Assembly: GCF_014529705.1 (NCBI RefSeq)
Contig: NZ_JAANIH010000001.1
Span: forward strand, 203,076 to 267,075
Reading direction: 5' to 3'
DNA from: Bradyrhizobium campsiandrae
Lineage (GTDB): Bacteria > Pseudomonadota > Alphaproteobacteria > Rhizobiales > Xanthobacteraceae
DNA: 64,000 nt
Both the position numbers and the translations under genes were made by a program. Positions 14,988-24,761 of this stretch are shown here, piece after piece. The notes below the pieces were generated by a model. That model was not told where the DNA came from and made no database searches. It worked only from the letters and a program-made list of their open reading frames with translations. Position 1 is the stretch's first letter, and every line of letters starts with the position of its first letter.

Positions 14988-16385
14988 GTGCATCAGGATG
15001 CGACCGCAGAGCGCCGCAACAATATCGCACCGATTCCGTTCGAGGCGGACGCGCCTTTCCTCAAGATCCTTGGCGAATTGCCGCGCGAGTTGAACGGCAC
15101 GCTCTATCGCAACGGGCCCAATCCTCAGTTCGATTCCCCCGGCGCCCACTGGTTTGTCGGCGACGGCATGCTGCACGCCTTTCATCTCGAAGAGGGACGC
15201 GCCGCCTACCGCAATCGCTGGGTCCGCACCCCGAAATGGCTCGCCGAGCACGATGCCGGCCGCGCCCTGTTCGGCGGCTTCGGACGCAGGCTGCCGGATG
15301 CGCCCGCGAACCTGACCGACGGCGGCGTCGCCAACACCAACATCATCTTTCATGCCGGCAAGCTGCTCGCACTTGAAGAAGGACATCTGCCGACCGAGAT
15401 CGAGCCAGGCACGCTTGCAACGCGCGGCTATTGCAACTATCAGAGCCGCATTGCCGGCCCTTTCACCGCGCATCCGAAGGTCGACCCTGTCACGGGCGAT
15501 CTGGTGTTCTTCGGCTACAATGCCACTGGGCCGCTGACGCCTGCCCTCTCCTACGGATCGATCGATGCGACCGGCAAGGTGACGCGTTTCGAGCGCTTCG
15601 AGACGCCCTATGCCAGCATGGTGCACGACTTCATCGTCACCGCGAACCACGTGCTGTTTCCGATCCTGCCGCTCACAGGCAGCATGGAGCGCGCGATGAG
15701 CGGCAAGCCGCCCTACGCCTGGGAGCCGGACAAAGGCGCCTATGTCGGCGTGATGAAACGTAACGGTATGGCCAAGGACATCGTCTGGTTCCGCGGTGAC
15801 GCCTGCTATGTCTTCCACATCATGAATGCGTGGGAGGACGAAAGCCGCATCGTCGCCGACGTCATGCAATTCGAGGAAGCGCCGCTGTTTCCGCATCCCG
15901 ATGGTCGGCCGACGGATCCGGAGAAATCGCGCGCGCGCCACTGCCGCTGGACCTTCGACCTCTCCGGCAATGCCGACCGCTTCCAGCAGACTTATCTGGA
16001 CGATCTCACCGGCGAATTCCCCCGTATCGACGATCGCCGTGCAGGCTTGAAGAACCATCACGGCTGGTACGCCTGCGCCAATCCACGTCTGCCGATGTTT
16101 GGCGCTTTGTCCGGCATCGTCCATGTCGACGGCACCGGCAAGCGGCTCGGCCAATATCTGCTGCCCGCGGGCGACACGATCTCCGAACCTGTGTTCGTCG
16201 AGCGATCGAAGGATGCGGCGGAAGGCGACGGCTGGCTGCTGGCGGTGGTCTGGCGCGCGCGGGAGAATCGCAGCGATCTTGCCGTATTCAACGCCACCGA
16301 CATCGAGGCCGGCCCCGCCGCGCTGGTGCAGCTCGGCCATCGCGTGCCGGACGGCTTTCACGGCAATTGGGTGGGAGCGCAGTAG
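14988..16385 (+). CDS. Carotenoid cleavage oxygenase (RPE65 family), 465 aa
   Basis: The GTG start (VHQDATAERRN) lies 7 nt after GGGAGGG; the longer frame would begin inside the promoter. Family signatures are LYRNGPNPQF, WFVGDGMLHAFHLEEG, and the four iron-binding histidines in AHPKVDP, MVHDFIVT, VFHIMNAWED and DGFHGNW. Length matches bacterial carotenoid or stilbene cleavage oxygenases, which split a C=C bond with O2 using non-haem Fe(II). The substrate (apocarotenoid or lignin-derived stilbene) cannot be told. It is the first gene of the TetR-controlled cluster, and a MAPEG gene follows 38 bp later. Confidence 0.93.
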   Translation: MHQDATAERRNNIAPIPFEADAPFLKILGELPRELNGTLYRNGPNPQFDSPGAHWFVGDGMLHAFHLEEGRAAYRNRWVRTPKWLAEHDAGRALFGGFGRRLPDAPANLTDGGVANTNIIFHAGKLLALEEGHLPTEIEPGTLATRGYCNYQSRIAGPFTAHPKVDPVTGDLVFFGYNATGPLTPALSYGSIDATGKVTRFERFETPYASMVHDFIVTANHVLFPILPLTGSMERAMSGKPPYAWEPDKGAYVGVMKRNGMAKDIVWFRGDACYVFHIMNAWEDESRIVADVMQFEEAPLFPHPDGRPTDPEKSRARHCRWTFDLSGNADRFQQTYLDDLTGEFPRIDDRRAGLKNHHGWYACANPRLPMFGALSGIVHVDGTGKRLGQYLLPAGDTISEPVFVERSKDAAEGDGWLLAVVWRARENRSDLAVFNATDIEAGPAALVQLGHRVPDGFHGNWVGAQ

Positions 16386-16423
16386 CTCTCCCTCAATTCC
16401 CGGGCGTCATCAGGAGATTTCGC

Positions 16424-16906
16424 ATGTACGTCCCCGCGATCACTGCGAACTATCTCGCCGTTCTCGCCCTGATCTACGCGGCGCTCGCGCTCGAGGTCAT
16501 TCGGCTACGGCGGAGCAGCAAGGCACCGTTCGGCGACGGCGACGACGAAAGCCTGCGCAGTGCGATCCGCGCCCACGGCAATTTCATGGAATACGTTCCG
16601 ATCATCGCGCTGATGACTGCGCTGCTCGAAATGTCCGGCGCATCACCCTTGCGCATTCACCTGCTGATGGCCGCGCTCGTGCTGTCGCGGCTATTACATC
16701 CGCTCGGCATGTCCACGACGCCGGGTTCGCTCAAATTCACGATCTGCCGGGGCGGCAGCATTGTCCTGACTATCGGCGTTCTGGTCTCCTGCGCGCTGAC
16801 CATCCTGTCGCGCCTTCCCTGGGCTGCCATGGCCGAGGAGATATCGGAGCAAGCCATTGCTACAATTGAGTTTTTACAGGTAATTCACGTCATTTTGACA
16901 CTGTAA
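16424..16906 (+). CDS. MAPEG-family membrane protein, 160 aa
   Basis: Four membrane segments with MAPEG signatures: NYLAVLALIYAALALEVIRL, then RAIRAHGNFMEYVP-like SAIRAHGNFMEYVPIIALM, then LHPLGMSTTP. AGGAG precedes the ATG. MAPEG proteins are glutathione-dependent or eicosanoid-type membrane enzymes; the bacterial role is mostly unknown. It is 25-30 residues longer than usual, with a C-terminal tail ending HVILTL whose stop codon lies within operator O2a. The carotenoid-oxygenase gene is directly upstream, so the pair probably acts on one hydrophobic substrate. Confidence 0.85.
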   Translation: MYVPAITANYLAVLALIYAALALEVIRLRRSSKAPFGDGDDESLRSAIRAHGNFMEYVPIIALMTALLEMSGASPLRIHLLMAALVLSRLLHPLGMSTTPGSLKFTICRGGSIVLTIGVLVSCALTILSRLPWAAMAEEISEQAIATIEFLQVIHVILTL

Positions 16907-16910
16907 AGAT
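16892..16910. promoter_or_regulatory. TetR operator O2a overlapping the MAPEG stop codon
   Basis: ATTTTGAC-ACT-GTAAAGAT has two left-arm mismatches against the perfect dyad O1b. Its right arm contains the MAPEG stop codon (TAA at 16904-16906), and it sits directly upstream of the second promoter. Confidence 0.75.
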
Positions 16911-16915
16911 TTTCC

Positions 16916-16944
16916 TTGACCCGACGCCGCACCTGAACTATCAA
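16916..16944 (+). promoter_or_regulatory. Second promoter of the TetR cluster
   Basis: TTGACC (16916-16921), a 17-bp spacer, and TATCAA (16939-16944) lie between operators O2a and O2b, copying the arrangement at 14925-14953. It would drive the two membrane-protein genes at 16982 and 17571. Confidence 0.65.
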
Positions 16945-16962
16945 TCTTGACATCGTAAAGAT
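16944..16962. promoter_or_regulatory. TetR operator O2b
   Basis: ATCTTGAC-ATC-GTAAAGAT differs from the perfect dyad O1b by one base in the left arm. It overlaps the end of the -10 element and lies 20 bp before the ATG at 16982. Confidence 0.8.
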
Positions 16963-16981
16963 TGGTGCGACCGAGGCGACC

Positions 16982-17557
16982 ATGACGATCTTCCTGATCC
17001 TTGCCCCCTACGGCGTCTACACTTTCCTGATGTTCATGACGTCGGCCACGGTCAGCGTTTTCGCGGGCTCGGCCATCTGCCTCGTCACGATTGCGATCGA
17101 TGTTGCACGCGGCCGCTCGGTGAAGATCCTGGCCGCCGGCTCGGCGATCCTGTTCGCAGGGCTCGGCCTCTACCTCGCGCTGCGCGCCCCTGCGCTCAGC
17201 CCGCTCGGCGTCAAGCTCTCGGTCGATATCGGCATCTTCGTCATCTCGCTCGGCTCGATGCTCGCGCGCCGGCCCTTCACGCTGCAATACGCGATCGAAT
17301 CCGTTCCGGCCGAGACCGCGGCAATGCCCGGCTTCCTCACCGCCAACTACATCATCACCGGCGCATGGACGATCGCCGCTCTGCTGATGATGGCCGCCAA
17401 CATCGTGTTGCTCTACTTCCCGGGCCTTCCAGTGTGGTCGGGCCTGGCGGTCGCCTTCGCCGCCCGCAACAGCGCGATCTATTTCACCAAATGGTATCCC
17501 GAATATCGTCAGATCAAGTATGGTGCGCCTGATGGCGCGCTGCCCGAAGCCCGGTGA
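16982..17557 (+). CDS. Polytopic membrane protein of unknown function, 191 aa
   Basis: Five or six hydrophobic segments from the start (MTIFLILAPYGVYTFLMFMT) to about residue 165, with a conserved-looking polar end (NSAIYFTKWYPEYRQIKYG). No named family is recognised. It starts 20 bp after operator O2b and is followed 13 bp later by an IspZ/YciB-like gene, so both belong to the second TetR-controlled transcription unit. A role in membrane transport or lipid-phase protection against the inducer is only a guess. Confidence 0.7.
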   Translation: MTIFLILAPYGVYTFLMFMTSATVSVFAGSAICLVTIAIDVARGRSVKILAAGSAILFAGLGLYLALRAPALSPLGVKLSVDIGIFVISLGSMLARRPFTLQYAIESVPAETAAMPGFLTANYIITGAWTIAALLMMAANIVLLYFPGLPVWSGLAVAFAARNSAIYFTKWYPEYRQIKYGAPDGALPEAR

Positions 17558-17570
17558 GACAGGACCGACA

Positions 17571-18125
17571 ATGAAGGACGTATTCGCCCGCCTCGCCTCC
17601 GACTTCCTGTCGGCCATCGTCTTCCTAGTGATCTATCTAGCGACCGACAACGTCATTCTGGCGACGTCGGTGGCGATCGCGGGCGCGATCGCGCAAGTGA
17701 TCTACGCCCGGATCAAGGGGCGCGAGCTCGGCTACATGACCTATGCGAGCACGGCCCTCGTGATCGTGCTCGGCACGGTGACGCTGCTGACCAATGATCC
17801 CCGCTTCATGCTGGCCAAGCCCGCGGTCGCCCATTTCGCGATCGGCGCGATCATGCTCAAGCGCGGCTGGATGCTGCGCTACATGCCGCCGATGGTCGTC
17901 GAGACGGTGCCGGAATATGTCACCGCCGCGGGCTATGCCTGGGCCGCGCTGATGTTCGTCCTCGGTGCCGGCACGATCGCGGTCGCCGCCACCGGCGATC
18001 TGAAGCTGTGGGCGTTCTACATCTCGGTGGTCGCGGGCGGCGCCAAGGTCCTCGCCTTCGCCGTGCAATACGTCGTGTTCAGGCTCGTCGTCACCAGCCG
18101 CCGGCGCGCCGCCGCCCGCGCCTGA
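17571..18125 (+). CDS. YciB/IspZ-like inner membrane protein, 184 aa
   Basis: Length and the pattern of five or six membrane segments fit the intracellular septation protein A (YciB/IspZ) family. Useful landmarks are the N-terminal LASDFLSAIVFLVIYLATDN, ATSVAIAGAIAQVIYARIKG, the TNDPRFMLAKPAV-like block TLLTNDPRFMLAKP, and LKLWAFYISVVAG. Canonical YciB is an envelope-synthesis factor; this copy sits in an accessory, inducible cluster, so it is probably a paralogue rather than the housekeeping gene. Confidence 0.75.
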   Translation: MKDVFARLASDFLSAIVFLVIYLATDNVILATSVAIAGAIAQVIYARIKGRELGYMTYASTALVIVLGTVTLLTNDPRFMLAKPAVAHFAIGAIMLKRGWMLRYMPPMVVETVPEYVTAAGYAWAALMFVLGAGTIAVAATGDLKLWAFYISVVAGGAKVLAFAVQYVVFRLVVTSRRRAAARA

Positions 18126-18246
18126 TTGGCCGCGCGGGGGGAGCGTCGAGGCGGCGTTAGGCAGCGGCTTCAAGTTGCGCTATAGGCTCTGGCTTGGACC
18201 GGCTGCGGATCGTCGCAGCCCGCCGGGATTTATTCGGGAGACGCGA

Positions 18247-18543
18247 ATGGCCGTGGACGGCAACTGGAATCTGACCATGACGACGCCGATGGGCGAACGC
18301 CAGGCGACGCTGAGCCTGAAGGCGGCCGGCGGCACGCTCACGGGGACGCAAGGCGCGGAAGGCAATACCGCCGAGATCTTCGACGGCACCGTCAACGGCG
18401 ACAATTTGTCCTGGAAAGTCTCGATCACCAGCCCGATGCCGTTGACGCTCGAATTCACCGGCACCGTGTCCGGCAACACCATCAGCGGCGAGATGGGCAT
18501 CGGCCCGATGGGCAGCTTCCCGTTCACCGGCGTACGGGCTTGA
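18247..18543 (+). CDS. Small beta-rich conserved-looking protein, 98 aa
   Basis: Start MAVDGNWNLTMTTPMGERQA after GGGAG. Alternating beta-strand pattern with many Gly/Thr residues (GTLTGTQGAEGNT, GDNLSWKVSITSPMPLTLEF, GTVSGNTISGEM) suggests a lipocalin-like or beta-barrel fold of about 100 residues. It has no signal peptide and is probably cytoplasmic. Homologues are familiar in Bradyrhizobium and relatives, with no established function. Confidence 0.7.
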   Translation: MAVDGNWNLTMTTPMGERQATLSLKAAGGTLTGTQGAEGNTAEIFDGTVNGDNLSWKVSITSPMPLTLEFTGTVSGNTISGEMGIGPMGSFPFTGVRA

Positions 18544-18545
18544 TC

Positions 18546-18684
18546 ATCTCCCTCGCCCCGCTCTTGCGGGGAGAGGGTCGGGGTGAGGGGCTCTCTCCAC
18601 GCACGAGACTTCCGCGAGACCTGTACCCCCTCACCCGCCGCGCTCTGTGAGCGCGTCGACCTCTCCCCGCAAGCGGGGAGAGGT
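18546..18684. repeat. Nested palindromic intergenic element
   Basis: Two GC-rich hairpins, CTCCCTCGCCCCGC / GCGGGGAGAGGG (18548-18577) and CCTCTCCCCGC / GCGGGGAGAGG (18660-18683), flank a segment whose inner arms (GGGTGAGGGG and CCCCTCACCC) also pair, so the whole element can fold on itself. It sits between converging genes. It differs from the five-copy CGTCATTGCGAG repeat elsewhere in the window. Confidence 0.75.
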
Positions 18685-18695
18685 GAAAACAAGCC

Positions 18696-20351
<1,656 letters not shown>

Positions 20352-20609
20352 GGGGCGATCTCGGGTTCTGCAGCCCTCGCGGGGCCTCTAAGCATAGAAG
20401 CGTTCTAAGCTTTTTTGCCGCAAAGGGAAGGCGTTCCGGTGCGGCGGGGGCATCCCGATTCGGTACCCCATTTGGTCCCATGGCGGCCATTTTTGCTGCC
20501 CGCACTCTGCCGGTGAATAGCTGTAGTTGTGCCCGATCGAGCCGGGCTGCACCCCTTGCGCTTCGCGCGCGGCGACGGTTGAATGCGCGCGCTTAAGGGG
20601 CTTTTCATC

Positions 20610-21089
20610 ATGATTTTGAGACTGGACGTTCGCGGCGCGATTGTGGTCGCCGCCGCAATCATCGGCCTTGTGACCATCGCTGCGCCTGCTCGGGCGGACC
20701 AGTGCGACGACATCGCCAAGCAGCTCGCCGGCGGCATCGACGGGTTGAAGGTCAACTTCAAGGCCGCCAACATCATCTACCTGACCCACCCGGCGGCAAA
20801 GGAGCTCTCGCTCGGCTGCCGCGCACAGGGAGCCGCTTACTCCAACGAGCTCTACGCCAAGGGCGAGCGCAAGCCGACGCCGCAGTTCTATGACCTGGTC
20901 GCCTCCGCGGCCGCGATCATCTTCACCGTGACGAAGGACGACACCACGACCGGCGCGACGCGCTGCCTGAAGCGCATGGGCCTGTTGCGCGGCGACAAGA
21001 TCACGATGCGCTACAAGCGCCTCAACATGGAATGCACGCGCACCAAGACGGACGCGGCGATCGCGATCACGCGGCCGAAGGACGAATAA
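20610..21089 (+). CDS. Secreted hypothetical protein with signal peptide, 159 aa
   Basis: Start MILRLDVRGAIVVAAAIIGL, a signal peptide ending PARA, with AAGGGG about 10 nt upstream; an ATG 27 nt earlier is less likely. The mature protein has four cysteines (DQCDDI, LGCRAQ, TRCLKR, MECTRT) that probably form two disulfides, as expected for a periplasmic protein. No domain is recognised. Confidence 0.7.
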   Translation: MILRLDVRGAIVVAAAIIGLVTIAAPARADQCDDIAKQLAGGIDGLKVNFKAANIIYLTHPAAKELSLGCRAQGAAYSNELYAKGERKPTPQFYDLVASAAAIIFTVTKDDTTTGATRCLKRMGLLRGDKITMRYKRLNMECTRTKTDAAIAITRPKDE

Positions 21090-21112
21090 GCCGGGCTCCT
21101 CACCGCACATTC

Positions 21113-21193
21113 CGTCATTGCGAGCGCAGCGAAGCAATCCAGACTTGTCTCCGCGGACGGACTCTGGATTGCTTCGCCGCGCTCGCAATGACA
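21113..21193. repeat. Palindromic intergenic repeat, copy 1
   Basis: About 31-bp arms, the left beginning CGTCATTGCGAGCGCAGCG and the right ending GCGCTCGCAATGAC, are joined by a roughly 20-bp spacer. Five copies are in this window (21113, 25938, 31030, 34524, 52452). Confidence 0.9.
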
Positions 21194-21292
21194 AGGAAGC
21201 GACCAGATCCCTCGCATTTTAACGATTGCCTTGAAGGAAATTTCGTCTCCTGCGGGGCAGGGTCAATCGTTTCCATGTGTGAGGATTTGTGG

Positions 21293-21475
21293 ATGAGCGT
21301 TTCCAACGTTTCGACCGTTGCTCCGCCGCCGATCGCGATCGTGGTTCCGAGCTACGACACGACCAAGCAGCCCGACGACCAGACCAAGAGCCAGGATAGC
21401 GATCCGACCCATCAGCCGACGCCGCCTGCGCCGCTGCCGCCGGGCCAGGGCACACGGATCGATCAGCTCGCCTGA
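21293..21475 (+). CDS. Small proline-rich hypothetical protein, 60 aa
   Basis: The frame MSVSNVSTVAPPPIAIVVPS is followed by a polar Asp/Gln-rich middle and a proline-rich end (TPPAPLPPGQGTRIDQLA). GAGGAT lies a little upstream. It is probably disordered. A good intrinsic terminator follows at 21499, supporting a real transcript. Function unknown. Confidence 0.5.
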   Translation: MSVSNVSTVAPPPIAIVVPSYDTTKQPDDQTKSQDSDPTHQPTPPAPLPPGQGTRIDQLA

Positions 21476-21498
21476 TCGCGCCTGCCTAGCGATGGATC

Positions 21499-21523
21499 GC
21501 CCGGTCATAACGACCGGGCCTTT
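21499..21523 (+). terminator. Intrinsic terminator after the proline-rich gene
   Basis: GCCCGGTC-ATAAC-GACCGGGC forms an 8-bp perfect stem followed by CTTTC, 23 nt after the stop codon. Confidence 0.65.
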
Positions 21524-21680
21524 CGCGTGTCCGGGTTTGCCGGACGTACAGCCAAGCCATTGGCCCTCGGCCTGAGTGCTTCGTACCCTCAAGTGTGATC
21601 CGGCTCATCAAATTTCCACATCCGGCGTGCTCATCTGCGGGGCCGAACAAGCCCCCTCCATGCGTTTATGGGACGAGCCG

Positions 21681-22796
21681 ATGGAACTGAGTGTACAGCT
21701 GCTCTCGCTGGTGGGAGACATCTACGATGCGGCGCTCGACGATTCCCTGTGGACGTCGACGCTTGGCAGCATCGTCGATCTCGCAGGTGGCCGGAGCGGT
21801 GGTCTGGTCCGGATTGGGCCCGCCGGCGAGGCCGTGATCTCGCATGCCGTCGGCGTCGATCCCTCCTACGTTCGATCCTATATCGAAACCTACGAGCCAT
21901 TCGATCCGTCGCGGGGCGTGCTCCACGCGCCGGTCGGCCAGATCCAGACGATCGGAGACTGGATCGATGTCGGCGAATTCCGGACGACCATGTTCTACAA
22001 CGAATGGACGCGGCCGCAGGGTCTCGATGACGCCGCCAACCTTCTGCTCGACAAGTCCGCTGCGGGATTGTCCCGCCTCTCGGTCATGAAGGCCGGCGGA
22101 CTTGTCGACCGCAGGATGTATCAGGTGATCTCCTACATCACGCCGCATATGCAGCGGGCCATGCATGTCAGGCAGAAGCTGCAGCAGCAGAACGCCCTCG
22201 AGGCAATCTCGGCCCACACGCTCGACGCCCTGCGCGCCGCCATCCTGCTGCTTGATGCCAACGGCCATATCACCCACTCCAATGCGAGCGCGCAGGAGAT
22301 CTTGGACGAGGCGGACGTGCTTCGTTCGGTCCATGGCCGGCTGATGACATCCGACCCGAATGCGGATCGTATCCTGAGACAGGCGTTGGCAGGCACAGGC
22401 CTCGGCGACCGAGCGATGACGGGCATCTCGCTTCATCTGGCGGCGCGCGACGGCTCGCATTATGTGGCCCATTTCGTGCCGCTGACCGCTGGGCGCCGTC
22501 AAATGTTCGGCGCCAGCTTCGAGGCCTGCGCCGTCCTGTTCGTCACAAAGGCAGCGCTTGATACGATCGTCGCTCCGGATCTCATCCGGAAACTCTTCAA
22601 ATTGACGCCGGCGGAACTACGCGTCTTCCTCTCCATTATCGAGGTCGGCGGCGTTCCCGACGTGGCCAGAAGCATGGGCGTCGCCGAATCCACGATCAAG
22701 ACCCACCTCGCCAGGATCTTCACGAAGACCGGAACCAAGCGACAGGCAGATCTGGTGCGGCTGATCGCGGCCTTCACACCTCCCATCAAGATCTGA
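21681..22796 (+). CDS. LuxR-family transcriptional regulator, 371 aa
   Basis: The C-terminal HTH is clear: LTPAELRVFLSIIEVGGVPD, then ARSMGVAESTIKTHLARIF, then TGTKRQADLVRL. The N-terminal 300 residues form a PAS/GAF-like sensory part (AILLLDANGHITHSNASAQEIL is a PAS core) with no acyl-homoserine-lactone domain. The start at MELSVQLLSLVGDIYDAALD is chosen by its typical family beginning; MRLWDEP seven codons earlier is an alternative. The signal is unknown. It is monocistronic. Confidence 0.85.
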   Translation: MELSVQLLSLVGDIYDAALDDSLWTSTLGSIVDLAGGRSGGLVRIGPAGEAVISHAVGVDPSYVRSYIETYEPFDPSRGVLHAPVGQIQTIGDWIDVGEFRTTMFYNEWTRPQGLDDAANLLLDKSAAGLSRLSVMKAGGLVDRRMYQVISYITPHMQRAMHVRQKLQQQNALEAISAHTLDALRAAILLLDANGHITHSNASAQEILDEADVLRSVHGRLMTSDPNADRILRQALAGTGLGDRAMTGISLHLAARDGSHYVAHFVPLTAGRRQMFGASFEACAVLFVTKAALDTIVAPDLIRKLFKLTPAELRVFLSIIEVGGVPDVARSMGVAESTIKTHLARIFTKTGTKRQADLVRLIAAFTPPIKI

Positions 22797-22870
22797 GGCG
22801 CCGCGCGTCGCGCCGGCCGCATGTTGGCCGGAAGCATGCTATCATCGCATCGGTGCTGTGAGGGAGCCAG

Positions 22871-23551
22871 ATGAACCTGATCGCACGCCTCCTGTTACAG
22901 AACACGATCCTCACCGCCGCGATGGGCGCGCTGCTGTTCGCGTCCGCCGGAACGCTGCACTGGCCCGGCGCCTGGGCATTTCTGATCACCTCCGTCCTGC
23001 TCGGCCCGCTCTGCGGCTGGTGGCTCTACCGGATCGACCCGGCGCTTCTCGCCGAGCGCTTGCGTCCCGTTCTTCAGAGAGACCAGCCGGCCGCCGACAA
23101 GGGCTTCATGATCGTATTCATCGTGGCGATGCTGGGCTGGCTCGTCGCGATGGGCCTCGACAGGCGCTATCTTGCCTCCAGCATGGGCGTCGCCTGGCAG
23201 GTCGCCGGCTTGATGCTGTTCCTCGCCTCGACGCTGTTCACGCTGTGGGTCTTTCGCGAGAACTCGTTCGCCGCACCGGTGGTGAAGCTGCAGGCCGAAC
23301 GCGCGCAGCGCGTGATTTCGACCGGGCCCTACGCCCATGTCCGCCACCCCATGTATAGCGGCATGATCCTGTTCTTCGCCAGCGTGCCGCTGATCCTCGG
23401 CTCGTGGTGGGGCCTTGCGATAGCGCCGCTCTTCCTCGTCTTGCTCGCCATCCGCATCCGCATCGAGGAGCGCACGCTGATCGCAGGGCTGTCAGGCTAT
23501 GCCGATTATGCGGCGCGGGTACGATATCGCCTGTTGCCCGGACTATGGTGA
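22871..23551 (+). CDS. Isoprenylcysteine carboxyl methyltransferase-family protein, 226 aa
   Basis: Integral membrane protein with five or six segments. The C-terminal catalytic signature of the ICMT/PEMT family is present: TGPYAHVRHPMYSG, then the RIRIEERTLIAGLSGYADYA block and a final VRYRLLPGLW. These enzymes use S-adenosylmethionine to methylate lipid-soluble substrates at the membrane. GAGGGAG precedes the ATG. The bacterial substrate is unknown. Confidence 0.85.
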   Translation: MNLIARLLLQNTILTAAMGALLFASAGTLHWPGAWAFLITSVLLGPLCGWWLYRIDPALLAERLRPVLQRDQPAADKGFMIVFIVAMLGWLVAMGLDRRYLASSMGVAWQVAGLMLFLASTLFTLWVFRENSFAAPVVKLQAERAQRVISTGPYAHVRHPMYSGMILFFASVPLILGSWWGLAIAPLFLVLLAIRIRIEERTLIAGLSGYADYAARVRYRLLPGLW

Positions 23552-23871
23552 GGACGCCCTCGAAAAGCGTTGCCCTCCTCCGATCGACTGACGCCGCAAG
23601 AACAGGACCTCGCTACAGAGGGCCCGCACCGGCATGCGGTTCCGATCCGGACGCACAACGCGAGACGCAATGATGTTCTGCAAGCCCCCCTGTCCCGACG
23701 AGCATGATGTCTCTCCTGCTCCCGATCACTCCGACGATCGCCCCCGCTCGCCACGCGCGCGGACGGTCGGCAGTGACGAAGTCTTTGGGCGATCGATCGC
23801 GCCTGGAGAAGCCGATCCGGAACGGAGGCTGCCGCCAGCTTCCGTCCGGGTCGGCTAAAGCCGAACACGCT
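23552..23871. other. 320-bp gene-free interval
   Basis: Open frames exist on both strands but have shadow-like Arg/Pro composition and no ribosome-binding site. No terminator, repeat or promoter stands out between the convergent genes. Confidence 0.4.
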
Positions 23872-24579
23872 CTAAGCGTCCAGCTCACGATAGCGCCTGA
23901 AGATCCCCTGCTCGTTGAAGGGAATGCGGCGCTCGCTTGCGAGATAGGCCTTGATGTTCGGCCGCGCCGCGACGCGGTCGTGCAGGTCGGCGAGCCCGGG
24001 GATGTTTGTCTCGAACGCCTTCATTCGCCTCGGAAACGCGTAGCGCAGGCCGTCGACGATCTGAAACAGCGAGAGATCGACATAGGTCAGCCTGCGGCCG
24101 GTGACATAGGCGCCGCCATTATCATCGAGAAGCCGCTCGAAATAGCCGAGATATTTCGGCACGCGCTCGTCCCAGAATTCCGCCGTGCGCTTCTTCGCCG
24201 CCGGCTTCTGGTCTTCGTAGTACAGCGACGGTCCGAGCGGATGATGGGTGTCGTGGATCTCGACCACCAGATCGGTGATCGTCAATTGAAGCTGGTGTAC
24301 CCAGAGCTTGCCGGCTTCCGTCTTTGGCGCAAGTCCGTGACGGGCGCCGAGATAAAGCAGGATGTTGGCGGTCTGGCCAATGACGAGCTTGCCGGCTTTC
24401 AGGAACGGCGGTGCAAAGGGCGGCGTGCCCTTGCGGGCGTCCATCATCTTCATCATGGCGCCGCTGCCGCGCGCTCCCCGCGCGACGTCGACATAGGCCG
24501 CCCCCGCCTCCTCCAGCGCCAGCCGCACATATTCTCCTCGGCCCTGGATCTCGGGCCAATAATAGAGCTCGTATTTCAT
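23872..24579 (-). CDS. Glutathione S-transferase, 235 aa
   Basis: The N-terminal thioredoxin-like half begins MKYELYYWPEIQGRGEYVRL, with an active-site Tyr and the QGRGEYVRLALEEAG arrangement of sigma/alpha-like GSTs. QTANILLYLGARHGLAP gives the glutathione-binding Q-T/S-x-A-I/N loop. The all-helical C-terminal half follows (GRRLTYVDLSLFQIVDGLRY, matching the N-capping S/T-xxD box). Cytoplasmic detoxification by glutathione conjugation is the family role; the substrate is unknown. Confidence 0.9.
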   Translation of the reverse strand: MKYELYYWPEIQGRGEYVRLALEEAGAAYVDVARGARGSGAMMKMMDARKGTPPFAPPFLKAGKLVIGQTANILLYLGARHGLAPKTEAGKLWVHQLQLTITDLVVEIHDTHHPLGPSLYYEDQKPAAKKRTAEFWDERVPKYLGYFERLLDDNGGAYVTGRRLTYVDLSLFQIVDGLRYAFPRRMKAFETNIPGLADLHDRVAARPNIKAYLASERRIPFNEQGIFRRYRELDA

Positions 24580-24707
24580 GAGAGGGGTCCGTAAGCGTTT
24601 GGCCAGCGAGGCCAATGTAGCACGCATTCGAAGGTTCCGTCAGCGCGGGGCGGAACAGCCACACCACACAAATCCGTCTTTGCGAGCAGAGAGCTCCGCG
24701 TCCAAAC

Positions 24708-24739
24708 AAAAAGGGCGCCGTGCTTGAGGCACGACGCCC
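24708..24739 (-). terminator. Intrinsic terminator of the Tim44-domain gene
   Basis: Read on the minus strand, GGGCGTCGTGC pairs with GCACGGCGCCC (one G-T pair) across a 5-nt loop, followed by TTTTTG. It lies 22 bp after the stop codon at 24762. Confidence 0.85.
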
Positions 24740-24761
24740 TTCGCTTGTCACTGTTGCGCGA

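Noticed and set aside
23634..23858. A small frame starting MRFRSGRTTRDAMMFCKPPC
   Set aside because: No ribosome-binding site, Pro/Arg/Asp-rich composition typical of shadow frames.
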